Below are positions 1 to 12,400 of a stretch of DNA of 64,000 bases, piece by piece; position 1 is the stretch's first letter, and every line of letters begins with the position of its first letter. This stretch comes from JAHBNG01 sp039028975 (GTDB lineage: Bacteria; Chloroflexota; Anaerolineae; Caldilineales; Caldilineaceae): assembly GCA_039028975.1 (NCBI GenBank), contig JBCCHB010000003.1, positions 124,001 through 188,000 of the forward strand, written 5' to 3'. Below the pieces are notes generated by a model. It saw nothing but the letters and a program-made list of their open reading frames with translations. It was not told the origin of the DNA and ran no database searches. The translations under genes and the position numbers were made by a program.

Positions 1-1115
1 CGTATTGAAATGGAGGTGCGGCGGAATTTGACCATTCTGCAGAGAAAGGACAATCTTGACAAATCCCACAATCCCCGAAGCGGCTTCTAGATGTCCCAGA
101 TTGGTCTTGACTGAACCAACCAGCAGAGGATTGGATCGCTCTGAACCAAAGACGGCATCCAACGCTCGCATCTCGATGGGATCCCCAAGCGATGTCCCCG
201 TACCATGCGCTTCAATGTATGTGACATCATCCGCCTGCACTTGTGCCGTAGCGAGTGCTTGGCGGATGACTTTTTCTTGCGCTATTTTGTTGGGGACCGT
301 CAATCCGCTGCTGGGGCCGTCATGGTTAACGGCACTGCCTTTGATAATGGCCAAAATTGTATCCCCATCTGCTTCCGCATCACGCAAGCGTTTGAGCAAT
401 ACCATGCTACTGCCCTCACCCCGACCATAGCCATCAGCCGTGGCATCAAAGGTCTTACAGCGACCGTCTGGGGAGAGCGTTTGCATCTGCGAGAGTGCAA
501 TATAGCCAAACGGGGAGAGGGTCAGGTTGATACCACCTGCTAAGGCTAAGCGGCATTCGCCAGCGCGTAGACTCTGGCAGGCAAGATGCAATGAGACTAG
601 AGAGGATGAACAAGCTGTATCGACCGCCATGGTGGGGCCTTGCAACCCAAGCGTATAGGCAATCCTGCCGGCCGCGGCGCTGTGTCCACTGCTGGTTACA
701 AAATAGGTGTTTTCACCAGGCGCGCCAGCCGAATAATCACTTTCACCGATGCCGACAAAGACCCCTGTCTGGCTATCAACTAGTGTACTGGGTGCTATCC
801 CCGCTCGCTCCAGTGCTTCCCAGCTTATTTCCAATAAGAGCCTGTGGTGGGGGTCCATTCCCTCTGCTTCACGAGGTGCAATGCCAAAGAAGAGTGGGTC
901 AAAGTGCTCTACATCGTCCAGTAGAGCCGCTTCACGGGTATACATTTTACCTGGTGAAGGGCGCTGCGGGTCATAGAAATCGTCCACATTCCAGCGCAGT
1001 GAGGGCATCTCCTGTACCATATCAACGCCATTTTTAAGCAATTCCCAGAAGGTTTCCGGTGTATCCGCACCAGGAAAGCGACAGGCCATACTAATCACCG
1101 CAATGCCTTCGTTGG
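1..1115 (-). other. Gene F module 2: partial KS
   Basis: The ketosynthase starts with a GIAVISMACRFPG motif right after the module 1 ACP. It contains the DTACSSS active-site motif (Cys codon at 612-610) and the EAHGTG histidine, and is cut within the IPPHLHF region. It has the RWNVDDFYDP loop and the NHDGPSSGL motif of the KS class found here after KR-only modules. Its AT and reducing domains lie outside the window. Confidence 0.9.
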
Positions 1116-4100
1116 TGCGAGCGTTTGACTGGACGCCAGCCTCGGCTCCCTGACTGTGGGCGGGATGTGCACCTTCTCCTTTTGCTAGATGGGTGTCGGC
1201 TAGTGGCGTTTCAGCCAGTGCCAGCACCTCATCAAGTAAGTAGGCAGAGAGGGCCTCGACCGTTGGATATTCAAAGGCAACAGTTGAGGGAAGCGTACAC
1301 TGGAACACCTCCTCTAGTTGTCGCCTTAATTCCAGCGCCATAAGGGAATCCATGCCCAGATCAGCAAAACCACTCATCGTCTCCAGCAGATCTCCTGCTG
1401 GCTCACTCATGCCCAGAACGTGAGACACTGTCTGCTGCACGTGATCCCGCAACCCATCCAAGCGATCGGCAACTGGCAAGTTGCGGATCGTTTGGATAAC
1501 CACTCCATCAGCCTCTCTTGGCTCTTTGGTCGCCTCTTTGGCCGCTTCATCTTCGGCAGCCACATTGGCCAAGAACGGACGCGGTTTGGTCATCTCATAA
1601 AGCGTTTTCAAGCGCGACCAGTCAATATCCGCCGCGGTGATTTGAACTGCTCCACTCTGCACAAGATAGGTTTGGATGGCCAGCCCTAGCGCGGGTGCGA
1701 AGGAGCGCACCCCCATGGCTTGCAGCATGGCCTGGCCTTCGGGCGTCGCCATGCCAGAGAGTCCCCCAGAAGATCCAGCATCCCCCGCCCAGGGACCCCA
1801 AGCAATGCTCAGCCCGGGCAGCCCTTGGCTACGTCGATAAGCCATCAATCCATCTAAAAAGTGGTTGGCCGCGCCATAGTGAGCTTGCTGCTTACCCCCC
1901 CAGATGCCCGCTCCGGATGCGTAACAGATAAAGAGATCCAGGTTCAGTTCCTCGGTCAGTTGATGTAAGAGCCAACCGCCCATCACCTTAGGACGCAGTA
2001 CGCTAGCAAATTCGTCCCAATCCAGCGAACGAATGGCTTTGTAGCCTGCAATGCCTGCAGCATGGATAACGCCCTTTAAGGGGTGCTCGGTCTGGGCAAT
2101 CTCTTCAAGGAGGCTGGTCATGGCCGCTGAGTCGGCCACATCGACTTGCGCCACGTTGACCTCGATACCCTCTGCAGCCAACTCATCGAGAAATGCCTGC
2201 TGATGCTCTGACTGAACGCCACGACGTCCAGTCAAAACAATCTGCCTAGCACCCTGTTCTACCAACCATCGTGCATTTTGCAGACCTAGGCTACCCAAGC
2301 CGCCTGTGACTAGGTAGGTGCCATTGGGATCGAGTGCTTTCTTAGCTTCTGATGTGCTGGAGTTATCTGGCAGGTGAGCCGAAACGAGACGGGCAACGTA
2401 CCGCTGGCCCTGGCGATAAGCAATTTGCTCTTCATCAGCTTCTGGCGATAAAAGCTCAGCCAGTAATGTTTGGACAACTTGGGTCAAGCCGTTCAATTCG
2501 CGCTCTTCATCAGCCCCGTCATCATCATTATCAACATCATTATCAGGAGCCTTGTCCGTCTCCCGAACAGACTCCAAATCAATCAAGCCACCCCATAAAT
2601 CACCATGCTCTAAGGTCGCCACTCGACCCATGCCCCACAAAGGTGCTTGAGCTACCGCTACTTGGTCCGCTGCTGTCAGTTGTTGTGCGCCCTGAGTCAC
2701 AACCCAAAGCCGAGGTGTTTCAGCGCTTTCTGTAATCTGGCCTCTGTTCTGACCTGTCCCCTTGGTCACTCCTTGAGCATCCGCCATGATCTGAACCAGG
2801 TGCAGCACCGTCCCCAACGCCTGCTCCTGCCGCTGCATCAGTGCAGTGCCGCTATCGTCTGCATTCTCACTGCCTGATGGCCCATTGGCTAGTGACTCAT
2901 TGAGCGCCCATAGGTGGATGACGCCACGCAAGGGGGGCAATCCCTCTTCTTCTTTGGCCAATAGACGGGCAAGATGCTCCCCTCGGCCAGCGAAATCGTA
3001 TCGGGACATCGATTGCTCCGTGACAATCTCCACAGTTTCGCCTAGCTCCATCAACTGGGCTTCGATGATTTCGCCAATCCCGCCTGCATCTGCCAAGATC
3101 AGCCAGTGACCGGGCACGATAGGAGATGTGATGCCCACGGGTTTGTTCTGTCGTTCCCAAGCGACTTCATAGAGCATCGACTTAACTTGGGCCGTCATCT
3201 GCTGAGAACGACTTTCAGCATCTAAAGCCGTTAGTACCTTGGCTACCGCTTCCCGCTCGTCTTCCACGAACTCACTTCTACGGGCAATCAGGTCGGTCAG
3301 CGCTTCAATACGACCGGCTGATAGGTTATGGGTAAGCCATTTACTAAACCCGTTCTCTGCTTCACTGCCATTTATCTGTTGATTCTGCTCTGGCCAGTAA
3401 CGCTGTTTCTGAAACGGATAGGTGGGTAGCCCAACCTTGCGGCGCTGGTAGTGTTTGTCAAATCCTTCCCAATCAACCTGAACGCCATGGGTATACAAAG
3501 CCCCCAGGCTTGTGATCATCTGTTGCCAGTCGTGCTGGTTTTCGCGCAAGGAAGGCAGTGTGAGGGGGGTAGGGGACATCTTGTCATCTGCTCTCCCTGC
3601 CTCCTTCTCCAGCACCTCCTGAGCCATCCCAACTAGGGTCGGCTTGGGACCAATCTCAAGAAAGATATTGTTCCCTGCTTCATGAAGGGTTGCCACGCCA
3701 TCGGCAAAGCGGACAGCCTCCCGCACGTGGCGCACCCAATAGGCTGGTGTGGTGATCTCTTCATCAGCCAGCTTGCCTGTCACGTTGGAGATAAGGGGCT
3801 GGGCAGGTTGATGATAGGTGATGCTTTCGGCCACTTGCCGGAACTCGTCTAGCATTGGCTCCATGAGGGGCGAATGAAAAGCGTGAGATACGGCGAGCTG
3901 ACGAGTTTTGATGCCTTCTGCTGCCAGTTGCTCGGCGATCGCCAAAACAGCATCTCTTTTGCCAGAGATGACCACGCTCTCCGGCCCATTTATTGCAGCG
4001 ATAGATACTTGGGAAGGCTCGCTATTTTCGTAATAGGTTGCAATAGCTTCTCTGGCTCGTGCTTCGTCTGTCATCAACGAGATCATCTCGCCATCTTGTG

Positions 4101-6408
4101 GTAATGCACCCATTAGCCGACCACGGGCGGCAATCAATCTGAGACCATCTTCCAGGCTAAAAACCTGGGCAACACAAGCCGCGGCAATCTCCCCCACGCT
4201 GTGACCCATAAGTATATCGGGCTGGATTCCCCAAGATTGCCACAGCCCAGCCAGGGCAACTTCCAGGGCAAAGAGGGCAGGCTGGGTATATTGGGTATGA
4301 GAGAGGGGATGGGGGCTGGGGGCTGGGGGCGTGCCATCAGAATCTGAATCCTCTTGCCCAATTCCTATTTCTTGATTCGCAATCCCGGAATAAAGAATGG
4401 CCAGTAGGGATTCCCCCAAGTGCTCTCGTAAGAGTTCATCACATTTGTCCAAGGTTGCTCGAAAGGTTGGATTGGTTTCGTATAGTTCCCGTCCCATGTC
4501 GCCATATTGGGCACCTTGGCCGGTGAAGAGGAAGGCGATTCGGGGCTTGGCTTGGGTTGTGGTGAGGCTGTTCTGGCTCAGATGGGCAGACTGACCCGTG
4601 TTTAGAAAGTTGTCAAGCTGCTGCTGGAGATCGGCTGTAGATGTGGCGGTTACGCTCAGTCGATGGGCAAAGTGGCTGCGACTCACATGGGTGGTATAAC
4701 AGAGATCACCAATATCCAGTTTTGAGTAAGTTTCTGGCTCAATGTCTAAATTCGTCTCTAAATCAGCAGCGAGAAAGTCGTGATAGCGTTGGACGTAAGC
4801 ATGGAGGGACTCGGAACTTTTGGCCGAAAGGGTCAAAATGTGGGCAGGACGCTCGGTTACGGCATCCCCTGGTTCAACTGATACGGAAGCAAGTGCCTCC
4901 GTGGAAGGTGCCTCAGATATAATCACGTGGGCGTTGGTGCCGCTAAAGCCAAAAGAGCTAACACCGCCGATGCGTTCATGGGTCTCATCTGACCGGAGCC
5001 AATCCGTAGCTTCTGTGGGAACCTGCACAGGCGAGGCATCCCAGTCAATATGAGGATTGGGCGTATTCAGGTGGAGATGGGGGGGAATCTTACCCTTTTG
5101 CAAGGACAAAACCAATTTCATCAGTCCGGCAACCCCGGCCGCCAATTCCAAGTGGCCTATGTTGGTCTTGACTGAGCCAACATAGAGAGGATCGGTCCTC
5201 TGGCCAAAGACCGAAGAGAGCGCACCGATTTCAATTGGGTCACCCAAAGGTGTACCAGTGCCGTGGGCTTCGATGTACTGAATCTGATGAGGAGAAAGCC
5301 CAGCATCATCCAATGCTCGACGAATGACCCGTTCTTGTGAGGGTCCATTGGGTACAGTCAGCCCACCGCTGGGTCCATCCTGGTTGATGGCTGTGCCACG
5401 GATAACAGCCATGATACTGTCTTGGGCAGACTGAGCATCTGAGAGGCGTTTGAGTACGATAATGCCACACCCTTCGCCCCGTACGTATCCGTTAGCCGCC
5501 GCGTCAAAGGTTTTGCAGTGAGCATCGTCAGAGAGCATGTTGCCGCTGGCAAACATGTTTGTAGACCCTGCATTCAGAATCACATTGACGCCACCAGCAA
5601 GGGCAGCACTGCATTCTCCATTGCGTAAGCTCTGACACGCTAGGTGAATGGCCGCTAACGAAGAGGAACAGGCCGTATCGACCGAGACACAGGGGCCAGT
5701 GATGCCCAATACATAGGAGAGGCGTCCGGCAGAGGTACTGGCCGTGTTGCCAGTGGCCGTATATAAATTGTTCTCCTGAGAGGCACAGAATTCGGTGTAC
5801 CCGCTTGAGTTGCTGCCGATAAAGACTCCCATTTCGCTGTTGAAGAGCTGAATGGGGACAATGTTGGCCGCTTCAAGCGCTTGCCATGTTGTCTCCAGCA
5901 GCAGGCGGTGGGCCGGATCCATCACCAACACTTCCCGGGGTGAAAGACCGAAGAAGGCTGGATCAAATTGATCAACTCTACGCAGAAATCCGCCATGCAG
6001 CGAATGGGAGGAGACGAACATCTCGTCTAGACCAGAAGTATTGAAGCTAGAGCCGTTTGCTTCAGCACCGTTTGTCCCCGCACCGTTTGTCCCCGCACCG
6101 TTTGTGCTAGAGCCATTGCTGAGAGGATGACCAACATCATTGGATGAAAGTGTGCTGAGGGTATACCCAAATAGATCCTGTGCGCGCTCATCTGGCAGCT
6201 CGATAATGGCATCAAAGCCATCCATCAAGCAGTCCCAGAATTGTTCAGGTGAGTCAATATCGCCAGAATCACCGGGATAGCGGCAGCCCATACCAACGAT
6301 CGCAATGGGTTCGTGGTAGGCCGCTAAGCCTTGCTCCTGTTTTTGAATGACGACGGCAGATTTTTGGAGGGCAGATAGCAATCTGTCCTGCACAGGCTGA
6401 TTAGGCAT
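1..6408 (-). CDS. Gene F: type I modular PKS, KS-AT-KR-ACP then a partial KS; C-terminal end missing
   Basis: The open frame runs from ATG at 6408 to the left edge without a stop (2136 codons seen). It starts with a helical docking segment (about residues 1-32). Module 1 follows: KS with catalytic C247; AT with GHSVG Ser737 and HAFH at 842-845, the malonyl-type motif; a helical linker; KR with Rossmann motif near residue 1364 and Tyr1511; ACP with phosphopantetheine Ser1688. A second KS begins near residue 1765 with Cys1933 and is cut off. There is no DH or ER, so module 1 should leave a beta-hydroxyl. The KR lacks the LDD motif and has a Trp eight residues before the Tyr, an A-type (L-hydroxyl) fingerprint. 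The start is supported by an AGAGGAA ribosome binding site and by the position of the EPIAIVG motif. The gene sits 25 bases after gene E and is presumably the next subunit. Confidence 0.95.
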   Translation of the reverse strand, partial: MPNQPVQDRLLSALQKSAVVIQKQEQGLAAYHEPIAIVGMGCRYPGDSGDIDSPEQFWDCLMDGFDAIIELPDERAQDLFGYTLSTLSSNDVGHPLSNGSSTNGAGTNGAGTNGAEANGSSFNTSGLDEMFVSSHSLHGGFLRRVDQFDPAFFGLSPREVLVMDPAHRLLLETTWQALEAANIVPIQLFNSEMGVFIGSNSSGYTEFCASQENNLYTATGNTASTSAGRLSYVLGITGPCVSVDTACSSSLAAIHLACQSLRNGECSAALAGGVNVILNAGSTNMFASGNMLSDDAHCKTFDAAANGYVRGEGCGIIVLKRLSDAQSAQDSIMAVIRGTAINQDGPSGGLTVPNGPSQERVIRRALDDAGLSPHQIQYIEAHGTGTPLGDPIEIGALSSVFGQRTDPLYVGSVKTNIGHLELAAGVAGLMKLVLSLQKGKIPPHLHLNTPNPHIDWDASPVQVPTEATDWLRSDETHERIGGVSSFGFSGTNAHVIISEAPSTEALASVSVEPGDAVTERPAHILTLSAKSSESLHAYVQRYHDFLAADLETNLDIEPETYSKLDIGDLCYTTHVSRSHFAHRLSVTATSTADLQQQLDNFLNTGQSAHLSQNSLTTTQAKPRIAFLFTGQGAQYGDMGRELYETNPTFRATLDKCDELLREHLGESLLAILYSGIANQEIGIGQEDSDSDGTPPAPSPHPLSHTQYTQPALFALEVALAGLWQSWGIQPDILMGHSVGEIAAACVAQVFSLEDGLRLIAARGRLMGALPQDGEMISLMTDEARAREAIATYYENSEPSQVSIAAINGPESVVISGKRDAVLAIAEQLAAEGIKTRQLAVSHAFHSPLMEPMLDEFRQVAESITYHQPAQPLISNVTGKLADEEITTPAYWVRHVREAVRFADGVATLHEAGNNIFLEIGPKPTLVGMAQEVLEKEAGRADDKMSPTPLTLPSLRENQHDWQQMITSLGALYTHGVQVDWEGFDKHYQRRKVGLPTYPFQKQRYWPEQNQQINGSEAENGFSKWLTHNLSAGRIEALTDLIARRSEFVEDEREAVAKVLTALDAESRSQQMTAQVKSMLYEVAWERQNKPVGITSPIVPGHWLILADAGGIGEIIEAQLMELGETVEIVTEQSMSRYDFAGRGEHLARLLAKEEEGLPPLRGVIHLWALNESLANGPSGSENADDSGTALMQRQEQALGTVLHLVQIMADAQGVTKGTGQNRGQITESAETPRLWVVTQGAQQLTAADQVAVAQAPLWGMGRVATLEHGDLWGGLIDLESVRETDKAPDNDVDNDDDGADEERELNGLTQVVQTLLAELLSPEADEEQIAYRQGQRYVARLVSAHLPDNSSTSEAKKALDPNGTYLVTGGLGSLGLQNARWLVEQGARQIVLTGRRGVQSEHQQAFLDELAAEGIEVNVAQVDVADSAAMTSLLEEIAQTEHPLKGVIHAAGIAGYKAIRSLDWDEFASVLRPKVMGGWLLHQLTEELNLDLFICYASGAGIWGGKQQAHYGAANHFLDGLMAYRRSQGLPGLSIAWGPWAGDAGSSGGLSGMATPEGQAMLQAMGVRSFAPALGLAIQTYLVQSGAVQITAADIDWSRLKTLYEMTKPRPFLANVAAEDEAAKEATKEPREADGVVIQTIRNLPVADRLDGLRDHVQQTVSHVLGMSEPAGDLLETMSGFADLGMDSLMALELRRQLEEVFQCTLPSTVAFEYPTVEALSAYLLDEVLALAETPLADTHLAKGEGAHPAHSQGAEAGVQSNARTNEGIAVISMACRFPGADTPETFWELLKNGVDMVQEMPSLRWNVDDFYDPQRPSPGKMYTREAALLDDVEHFDPLFFGIAPREAEGMDPHHRLLLEISWEALERAGIAPSTLVDSQTGVFVGIGESDYSAGAPGENTYFVTSSGHSAAAGRIAYTLGLQGPTMAVDTACSSSLVSLHLACQSLRAGECRLALAGGINLTLSPFGYIALSQMQTLSPDGRCKTFDATADGYGRGEGSSMVLLKRLRDAEADGDTILAIIKGSAVNHDGPSSGLTVPNKIAQEKVIRQALATAQVQADDVTYIEAHGTGTSLGDPIEMRALDAVFGSERSNPLLVGSVKTNLGHLEAASGIVGFVKIVLSLQNGQIPPHLHFNT
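1195..6315 (-). other. Gene F module 1: KS-AT-KR-ACP, malonyl-type AT, A-type KR
   Basis: Approximate domain positions are KS 6312-4950, AT 4560-3600, helical linker plus structural KR half 3400-2450, catalytic KR 2320-1640 and ACP 1450-1215. The KS belongs to a class with an ELPDERAQD loop and an NQDGPSGG motif, shared with gene E and gene D module 2, all of which follow fully reducing modules. The KS has a small Gly-Thr-Asn-rich repeat (about 6060-6115) in its N-terminal loop. Predicted chemistry is one C2 extension and reduction of the incoming beta-keto group to a hydroxyl. Confidence 0.88.
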
Positions 6409-6416
6409 CAGTTCAA

Positions 6417-6423
6417 TTCCTCT
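6417..6423 (-). promoter_or_regulatory. Ribosome binding site of gene F
   Basis: On the minus strand AGAGGAA ends eight bases before the ATG at 6408. It lies in the 25-base gap after the gene E stop at 6434. No promoter fits in this gap, so gene F should be read from the upstream transcript. Confidence 0.7.
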
Positions 6424-6433
6424 ATTCACTTCC

Positions 6434-9400
6434 TCAGTTTACTTCCTCATATTTCCGTTCGATAAAGTTCAGTAACTCATCCGTTGACAGCTCCATGATG
6501 TGCTGAGCTGTCATTCCCTGCGTCCACTGGGGTTTGCTATGACCATTCTGAATGGGTTGTAGCACTTCAGAGTGTTCTTTCGACACTTCTTCTTGGGTAA
6601 AGTCCATCACTTCATCGAGCAGGTAGGGTGTTAAAACTTCTAAGGTCGGGTAATCAAAGAGAAGCGTAGAGCGCAATTGGCAATCCAGTCCCGCCTCCAA
6701 GCGATTTCTCAACTCCACAGCCATGAGCGAGTCAAGCCCCAGGTCAAAAAGACGGGTATGGGCATCAATCATCGTGTTGCCATTGAGTCCCAATACGGCG
6801 GCTACCTCTGCTTTGAGGTAGTCACTAAGTCGCTCTTGACGTTCGCTATGGGCAAGATTTGCCAGCACCTCTGCCATCTTTGCGCGCCTGTTTTGTCCCT
6901 TCTTGGCTGCTGAACCACTCTTCAACGACTGCTGCTTGAAGGGAATGACCGCTACTTGGCCACGGACCAATTCAGAAGGTTGATTGAGCAAATGGCTAAA
7001 GAGCATCAAGCCCTGCTGGGGCGGAATCATAGAGATAGCCTGATCCTGCATTCGGCCTTGCAAGTGGGCCGCCATGCCTACTTCAGCCCAAGGTCCCCAG
7101 TTGATGCTCAATCCCGGTCTCCCCTGCTGGTTCCGCAGATGCATCAGTGTGTCCATAAAAGCATTGGCTGCCGCATAATTACTCTGCCCGGCGGAACCCA
7201 TAATCGCGGCAATGGACGAGAAGCAGACAAAGAAGTCAAGTGTCATCTCCTGGGTTCCGGTATGCAAGTACCATGCTCCGTTGACTTTGGGAGCCATAAC
7301 TTGGGCAAATCGCTCTTGCGTCTGAGCCGTCAACACCCCGTCATCAATCACGCCAGCTGTGTGGACAATGCCTCGCAGTGGTGCGATCTCTGTGCAGCGT
7401 TGGATGAGCGCGTCTACTTCATCCTGGTTGGCAATATCCGTCTGAACCACTTCAACTGCTGCACCAAATTCCTCTAACCCGGCCAGAATCGTCCTTTGTT
7501 CATCGGTTGTTACGCCGCGGCGACCTGTTAAGACCAACTGTTTGACGCCCTGGGTAACTAGATGTTGGGCTACTTCCAACCCCAGCCCACCGAGTCCACC
7601 TGTAATCAGATAGGTGGCGTCCTCTTGCATTGTGAGCGGCTCTGGCTGTTCAAACAAGATGACAATCTTGCCAATCTGTTTGGTCTGCTGCATCATTCGG
7701 AATGCCTCAACGGCCTCATGCAGTTGGAACGTTGTGTGGAGCAGCGGCTGTAGTGAACGAGAAGTCAATTGTTCGGTAATGGCCTGCCACAAGCGACTTT
7801 GCATCGTCTCATCTTTGACCATCTCCTCACCCAAGTCAAAGGGGTAGTAGGCTACATCGGGGCGATGAGCGGCTACCTGTTCCTGAGTCCAAATACCGAT
7901 TTTTCCGATCTCGACAAAGCGCCCGGCTTGTCCCAAGACCTCAAAGGTGCTGTCAATAAACTCACCATTGAGGCTGTTGAGCACAACATGGACCCCTTCC
8001 CCGTTGGTCAATTGCCGAATCTCATCGGCAAAATCTAGCGTGCGAGAATTCAATATATGAGCAATCCCCTGCTGTCGCAACGCGTCCCATTTGCCTGGGC
8101 TGGCTGTGCCAATGATCTCTGCGCCAATGGCATGAGCAATCTGTACGGCTGCCTGACCTACGCCACCAGATGCGGCATGGATCAACACCCGTTCACCGGG
8201 TTTCAAATGGGCCAGTTCAACCAGCGCGTGCCATGCCGTCAAGAAGGTCAACGGTATGGTGGCGGCTTCCGCATCACTCAGATGTTGGGGGACTGGCGTC
8301 ATTTGGGCGGCTGGTAGGGTAATGTAGCTGGCAAAGGTTCCTTCGATGGAGCCGAGGCCCATGACCCGATCACCCACTGCTAAATCGCTGACGCCTTCAC
8401 CGATCCTGGTTACGACACCAACACATTCAAAGCCCAGCCCCACATCCTGGGCGTGGCGTATGCCAAGGACCTCTGCATAGTACTCTTGCAGCATACCTAG
8501 GGCATTCAACACGTCCCGAAAGTTGAGGCCAACAGCCATGACTTCTAGCTCAATCTCACCCTCGTTTGGTCTGCGTCGTGTCATGGGGACAACAGTCAAC
8601 TGCTCCAAAGAACCGTATTCACGCAACTGAAGGCGTAGGGGCTGAGTGCCATCGACTCCAGCCTGCTCGATAAGCGCTGGGGCTTGCCACGACGCGAGTT
8701 GTGCCACATAACGATTCTGCTCACGATAGGCAATTTGCGTATCAGTCTGACCGTTCGCCAAGCTGGCAATCAGTTCATTCCGCAGCAATATGGCCTGAGT
8801 GTGAAGTTCTTCGTTCTCATCCAGATCAAGGCAGATACATGGAGATTGGCGTTCTTCATTGGCAATGGTACGTCCTAATCCCCAAAGTGCTCCGCCGGAC
8901 GCTACCGTAAATCTGGGAGCAAATTTGGAAGTAAATCCGGGGGCCGAAAGAGAATTCTGATGCCGTGCAGACATTTGGCACCCTTGGGTCACAATCCAAA
9001 GCCTCATGGTCAACTCAGAATTCAGCAACGTCTGGACCAGATGAAGCACTTCCCCACAACGTTGGACCGTCTCTGCAGGCACCGCGGCTGCTTTAACTTC
9101 CTGCGCAAAGCCTCCTAGGTAAACCACGCCCACTTGCTGATGGGTGGCTGCAATCTCGGTGACAGTTTCGTCAACGATTTCGGTGCTAGATTCGCGCAAA
9201 AAGACCGTGAGGCTCTCACTTTCAAGTTGGGCCGCCAGCGCTTGACCTAAACCATTTACCTGGCCCAGAATTAGCCAACAATCTGGTTGAGCCTGGTTTG
9301 CTTCGCCATCTGATTCCGCTCCGTCTGATTCTTCTGCCGCATCTTCTGCTAATGGTAGCGGTGTTTGCGTCCACTCCATCTGATAGAGCCAATCGGCTCG

Positions 9401-12400
9401 AACCTGGCCGCTCTGAATTGCGGCTTGGGGCGTGGCACGGACTTCATACTCCTCAATGATTACAACAGGTTGCGCCCACTCATCAAAGAGCCGTATGGTC
9501 CATTTGGTCTCATCAATCTGTTGGACATGGCACCACCACGCTTCACCTGCTGTCTCTTCGCTAACGGGTTGATAGACTTCCAATGTTTTGATGGCAAACG
9601 GAAGGTACAGCTCATCCCGCTGCGGCCCCAACTGTTGTGCGGTGCCGACCGTCTGGAAGCAGGCATCTAGCAACCCTGGATGGAGCAGGTAACCATCCAG
9701 AGAAGCTACTGCATTGGGACGGTTCAGCTTGGCCAAGACCTCTATTCCACCTCCGTCATTGTTTGTTGTCTCAGTATTTGCATGCCAAAGCTCATTGATC
9801 CAGCGAAATGTTGGGCCAAAGACGATAGCTGGGAGCGTTCCTTCCAGTGCATCATACTCGTACAATCCCAGATCAAACCCCTGGGTACAACGAGCTTGGT
9901 ATAGACTAAGGTCGTTCGCCTCACGTTGCGTGTCGAGCAAAGTTTTCGGTAAAGTACCATTTGTGGAACCATTATTCGGAGCATTGTGATCCAGAGTATT
10001 ATGGTTTACGCTGTCGATGCTGACTCTACCGGTGGCATGAACGCCCACAGTTGTCTCTTGAGAGCCGGGGATCCCATCCAGGCTAATTAACTGGAACCCT
10101 GCCTGGAGATCACTCTCATTGAGTGGTGTAAAGATAATTTGGGCCGTACGCGTTTCACCCTCTCCAATGGCCAGCGCTTGAGGGAAGATCAGATCACTCA
10201 CTTGGATTGTTGGCTCGGTAATTCCATTGATTTGCTCGCTCTGTGTAAAGGCCAATTCGGCTGCGCTCAAAACCATAGCCACATGGCAAGCACCGGGCGC
10301 AACAACGGTCTGATAGACCTGATGATCGCTCAAAAAGGGTAGCATCTCGGCACTCATGGCCGTCTCAAAGAGGGTCTCCTCAATAAACGGCGATTGGGTC
10401 ATCTTATCAATCAGCGGACGCAACGCCTCTGTTCCGCGCCAAGCTTTGGGCAGATCCACCCAGTAACGCTCACGCTGGAAGGGATAGGTGGGCACTGTTA
10501 CCTTGCATCGCTGATAAGGTCGATCAAAGTCATTCCATCCAATCTTGACGCCCTGCACATATAGTTCCCCTAGGCTAGTGAGCATCTGTTGCCAGTCGCT
10601 CTGGTTTTCGCGCAAGGAGGGCAGAGAGAGAATGTAAGGGGGTGAGGGGGTGTCACCGACCATGCCAAGGAGGACCGGCTTGGGACCAATCTCGAGGAAG
10701 ATACTGATTCCTTCTTCTTGCAAAGTGGTGACGCCATCGGCAAAACGGACGGCCTCTCTCACGTGTCTGACCCAGTAATCAGGCGTCATTACTTCGTCAC
10801 CAGCCAGTTTGCCCGTTATGTTGGAGACAAGGGGAAACTTGGGTTCATGGTAGGTGATTCGCTCGGTCACCTGACGGAACTCGTCCAGCATTGGCTCCAT
10901 AAGGGGCGAATGAAAAGCGTGAGAAACGGTGAGCTGACGAGTTTTGATGCCTTCTGCAGCCAGCTGCTCAGCGATCTCGCCGACTACTTCCCTCTTGCCA
11001 GAAATGACCACGCTTTCAGACCCGTTTATGGCTGCGATGGATACATCATTGAGATATGTCGCTATGGCTTCTCCGACTCGCTCTTCATTGGCCATGAGGG
11101 AGAGCATCTCCCCATCCTGGGGCAGCGCACCCATCAGCCGCCCACGGGCAGCAATCAATTTGAGCCCATCTTCTAGGCTAAAGACGCCGGCAACACAAGC
11201 CGCTGCAATCTCTCCCACGCTGTGACCCATGAGCATGTCAGGCTGAATGCCCCACGATTGCCATAATTCCGCCAGAGCAACTTCCAAGGAAAAGAGGGCG
11301 GGTTGGGTGTACTGGGTTTGGTTGAGCAGGTTTGTAGGTTGCAAGTTGGCAGGTTGCAGGTTTGCAGGTTTAGTCTCGTCACTTGCCCACTTGCCCACTT
11401 GCCCACTTGCAACTTTTCCTCCATAGAGAACCTCTAACAGCGACTCACCTAAATGTTCCCGCAACAAGTCGTCGCAACAATCCATGGTGGCCCGGAAGGT
11501 TGGCTCGCTTTCGTATAGCTCTCGACCCATATCCACATATTGGGATCCTTGCCCAGTGAAGAGGAAGGCCACTTGAGGAATCGCTTCGCTGTCTGCTGTT
11601 TGGCCCGAGAGAACCGTGCCTTGGCTGACCCCAGGAACAGGGATATTCGAGCCGATTGTCGTTGTCTCGTCATTTTCGTCGGTAGCGTACTCGTTGGCGA
11701 TGCTATACGCGGTAAGCCGCTCTTGAAGCTCATCGATTGACGTGACGGTCACGCTCAGGCGATGGTTGAAATGAGTGCGCCCGATGTGGCTCGTGTAGCA
11801 GAGATCACCTATATCGATAGCTGGGTTGGCTTTGTCATCCGCCCCGGCATGAGATTGCAGAAACTCACGGTAGATTTCTACATACGCTTGTAGGGCTGAT
11901 TTGCTCTTGGCCGAGAGCGTCAGCAGATGGATTGGGCGCTCCGCAACCTGAAGAGTAGCCTGTTCTTCTTGAGCGGATTTATCAGATGCCTCGCTGGATG
12001 ATGCGCTAGATGCCACTGGCACGGCTTCAGAGACAATAATATGGGCATTGGTTCCGCTAAAGCCAAATGAGCTAACCCCACCAATGCGCTGGCTGACTCC
12101 CTCTGGGCGGACCCACTCTGTTACGGATGTGGGAACCTGAACTGGAGACTCGTCCCATTCAATATGGGGATTGGGTGTCTGGAAATGAAGGTGGGGTGGA
12201 ATCTTTTTCGCTTGCAAAGAGAGTACAAGTTTGATCAATCCAGCAACGCCGGCCGCCATCTCCAGATGCCCCACATTGGTTTTGACTGAGCCTACATGGA
12301 GAGGATAATCACGATGGGCAAAGACAGTACTCAACGCACCAATCTCAATGGGATCACCCAATGGTGTGCCGGTGCCGTGGGCTTCGATGTAGGTAATCTG

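Noticed and set aside
1..6408. A thioesterase or reductase release domain in the last gene in view
   Set aside because: The left edge cuts gene F within a KS. No GxSxG hydrolase or terminal reductase domain is present anywhere in the window.
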